This document shows, in pieces, positions 14,792 to 16,586 of a DNA stretch of 16,586 bases. How positions within the stretch are numbered: position 1 is the stretch's first letter; every line of letters starts with the position of its first letter. The notes below the pieces were generated by a model, which searched no databases, was not told where the DNA came from, and saw only the letters and a list, made by a program, of their open reading frames with translations. This DNA is from CAWEHT01 sp963808455 (GTDB lineage: Bacteria > Chloroflexota > Anaerolineae > CG2-30-64-16), in the NCBI GenBank assembly GCA_963808455.1, contig CAWEHT010000375.1, positions 1-16,586 of the forward strand, read 5' to 3'. The position numbers and the translations under genes are program-made.

Positions 14792-16586
14792 CAATTCCGT
14801 TCCTCTACTGCCACCAACGCGCGATACAGCCTTTCGGGCGAGATCGGCAGGTCTCGCACGCGGGCGCCGGTAGCATCAAAGATCGCGTTGGCGATAGCGG
14901 GTGCCGGGGGCATCAACGGGACCTCGCCGACCCCTTTGGCGCCAAAAGGCCCGGTAGTATCCCCTTGTTCGATCAGTTCGGTCACGACACAGGGGACGTC
15001 CAGCGCCGTGGGGACCTTATAGTCCAGGAACGAGCCGTTGACCACCCTGCCTTCCCTCAGCGCCAGCTCCTCGTAGAGCCCGAAGCCGATCCCCTGTGCC
15101 GCGCCTCCCTGCACCTGGCCCTCCACACAGGTTGGGTTGACGGCGCGGCCCACGTCATGGGCCGCGGTGAGGTTTGTGACCTGAACCAGGCCGGTTTCGC
15201 GATCCACCTCCACCTCCGCAACGTGCGTGCCGAAGATGAAAGTGCCCACCGGCGCTTCGCCGAAGCCCTCGCCCACGGGCTCGGCAAGGGGCGGCATGGC
15301 CAACCAGGAACCGTAACCGATCAGTGGGCTCTGGGCGCCCCCCGCCACCATCGCGGTGAGCTTTGCCAGCGGAATGGCTTCGTTGCCGCCGGCGCACGAG
15401 TAACAACCCCCCTCGCTGACGACCTCGTCGGTCGGGCATCGCAGCACCCTGGCTGCCAGCCTGCTAATCTGCGACTGCAGGTCTTCCGCCGCCATGCGCA
15501 CCGCGTTGCCAACGTCATAGATCGTCCGGCTGGCGATCGAGCCGAGATCCCAGGGTGCGCCGTCTGAGTCGAGGGCGGTGGTGTGGACCCGCTCCGCCGG
15601 CACGCCAAGCACTTCGGCGGCGATCTGGCACAGCCCAGTGTGAGTGCCGGTTCCGATGTTGACGGTCGCTGACAGGACGCTGATGCTGGCATCTTCGTTC
15701 ACGCGCACCGTGGCGGAGGCGCCCAAGAGACCTGTGCTGTGGATCAGGTTGGCAATGCCGATGCCACGGCCGGGCGCCAGCCTTCCCTTCTTTTCCCAGT
15801 AGCCGCTGGCGGCCAGCGCCGCCTCCATGGTCTCGCGGATATTCACCGCACGCAGGCGTTGGGTTGACAGGATCGGCTCTCCCTCGCGGCACAAGTTCTG
15901 CAAGCGAAAGGTGGCTGGGTCCATCCCAAGCGTGTCCGCGATAGTGTCCATATGCGATTCGCTAGCAAACGAGAATTCAGCCATGCCGTAGCCACGCATA
16001 CAGCCGAAGTGCCCGTTGTTGGTGTAGACGACGCGCGCCTCGGCCCGCGGATTCGGGATCCGGTAAGGTCCCTGCGCCAGCATGACGAGGTGCCACGCCG
16101 TGCCGACCACGTGGTCGGCGTAGGCGCCGGCGTCTCCAAGCGCCTCGACTTCGCGTGCTAAAAGGAACCCATCGCGTGTCACGGCGCTCTTGATTCGGAA
16201 GCTGTACGGCGCCCGCGGCCGGGTCGTCGCCAGGTCCTCCTTGCTCGTCAACATGATCTTGACCGGGCGGCGCCAGCCGCGCTTGCCAGCAGGGCGCAGA
16301 TCGGCTCCAAATGTGTCTTCAGCTTGCCGCCGAAGCCTCCTCCCAGGGCCAGCGGCACGATCTTCAGGGAGGTCATCGGGACGTCTAGAGCTGCCGCCAG
16401 CTCGCCGTGGCAGATGCTGACCTGTTGTGTGCTGGTCCATACGGTGAGCCGGCCGGTCGGATCGAAGCCCGCCGCGGAGGCGTGCGGTTCCAGGTAGGCC
16501 TGGTGCACGAGCTGGGTGTGGTAGCTCTCCTCGAAGATGAGAGCCGCGCCTGCGAAGGCCGAGTTGACGTCGCCCTGCTCAAGTCT
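14791..16586 (-). CDS. Molybdenum hydroxylase large subunit, copy 3 (partial, one frameshift)
   Basis: The C-terminal three quarters of a molybdopterin subunit; the start lies beyond the right edge. The frame from 16586 reads QGDVNSAFAGAALIFEESYH, then HQAYLEPHASAAGFDPTGRL and GGGFGGKLK. Near 16285 it shifts by one base and continues as RRPVKIMLTSKEDL to the TGA at 14791. Conserved parts are GCMRGYGMAEFSF, VNIGTG, GTHVAEVEVDRETG and GPFGAKGVGE with the catalytic Glu. It is clearly closest to copy 1 (shared MRGYG-AE, ESHMD, ILSTQ and DLGSIASRT patterns) and like copy 1 has Leu where xanthine dehydrogenase has Glu. No FAD or iron-sulfur partner follows it; the deaminase does. Its partners must lie upstream or be shared. 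Confidence 0.87.

Noticed and set aside
1..16586. CRISPR array, tRNA or rRNA genes, transposase or integrase genes
   Set aside because: No direct-repeat/spacer pattern, no tRNA-like cloverleaf, no rRNA-like stretch and no recognisable recombinase motifs were seen on either strand.

Overview
The window is a high-GC bacterial segment in which every recognisable gene lies on the minus strand, so it reads from right to left as one long operon-like array. The likely source is a Chloroflexota (Anaerolineae-like) bacterium, probably from an environmental assembly. The main clue is the substrate-binding lipoprotein, whose cysteine is followed by a very long Ala/Pro/Thr/Glu linker, a style common in that phylum. 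This is an inference, because no rRNA or other marker gene is present.

Layout in transcription order: (1) 16586-14791, 3' part of a molybdenum-hydroxylase large subunit (copy 3), cut by the window edge; (2) 14791-13346, an 8-oxoguanine deaminase-type amidohydrolase; (3) 13330-9603, a complete molybdenum hydroxylase: FAD subunit, [2Fe-2S] subunit and large subunit (copy 2); (4) 9424-4379, a complete Bmp/Nup-type nucleoside ABC importer: lipoprotein, double ATPase and two permeases; (5) 4369-623, a second complete hydroxylase: FAD, [2Fe-2S] and large subunit (copy 1); (6) 420-1, the 5' part of an XRE/cupin regulator with its own likely promoter. Many junctions are start/stop overlaps of 1-4 bases, which suggests translational coupling. 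The only gaps above 100 bases are 421-622, 8023-8218 and 9425-9602.

The set reads as a purine (or related N-heterocycle) uptake and oxidation locus. The importer would bring in nucleosides or bases, the molybdenum hydroxylases would hydroxylate the ring, and the deaminase would turn 8-oxoguanine into urate. Copy 2 keeps the Glu and Arg that xanthine dehydrogenase uses to hold purines. Copies 1 and 3 resemble each other and have Leu in place of the Glu, so they probably act on a different substrate. No urate-processing gene, guanine deaminase or XdhC-type maturation factor is visible here.

Two non-coding structures stand out. An 80-base imperfect palindrome sits in frame inside hydroxylase copy 2 and adds a Pro/Ser/Gly-rich peptide. 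A 104-base degenerate repeat element bounded by 15-base inverted repeats lies between the importer's lipoprotein and ATPase genes. All three large subunits and the regulator are broken by single-base frameshifts while their protein motifs continue intact in the next frame. This looks more like sequencing or assembly error than gene decay, but the sequence alone cannot settle it.
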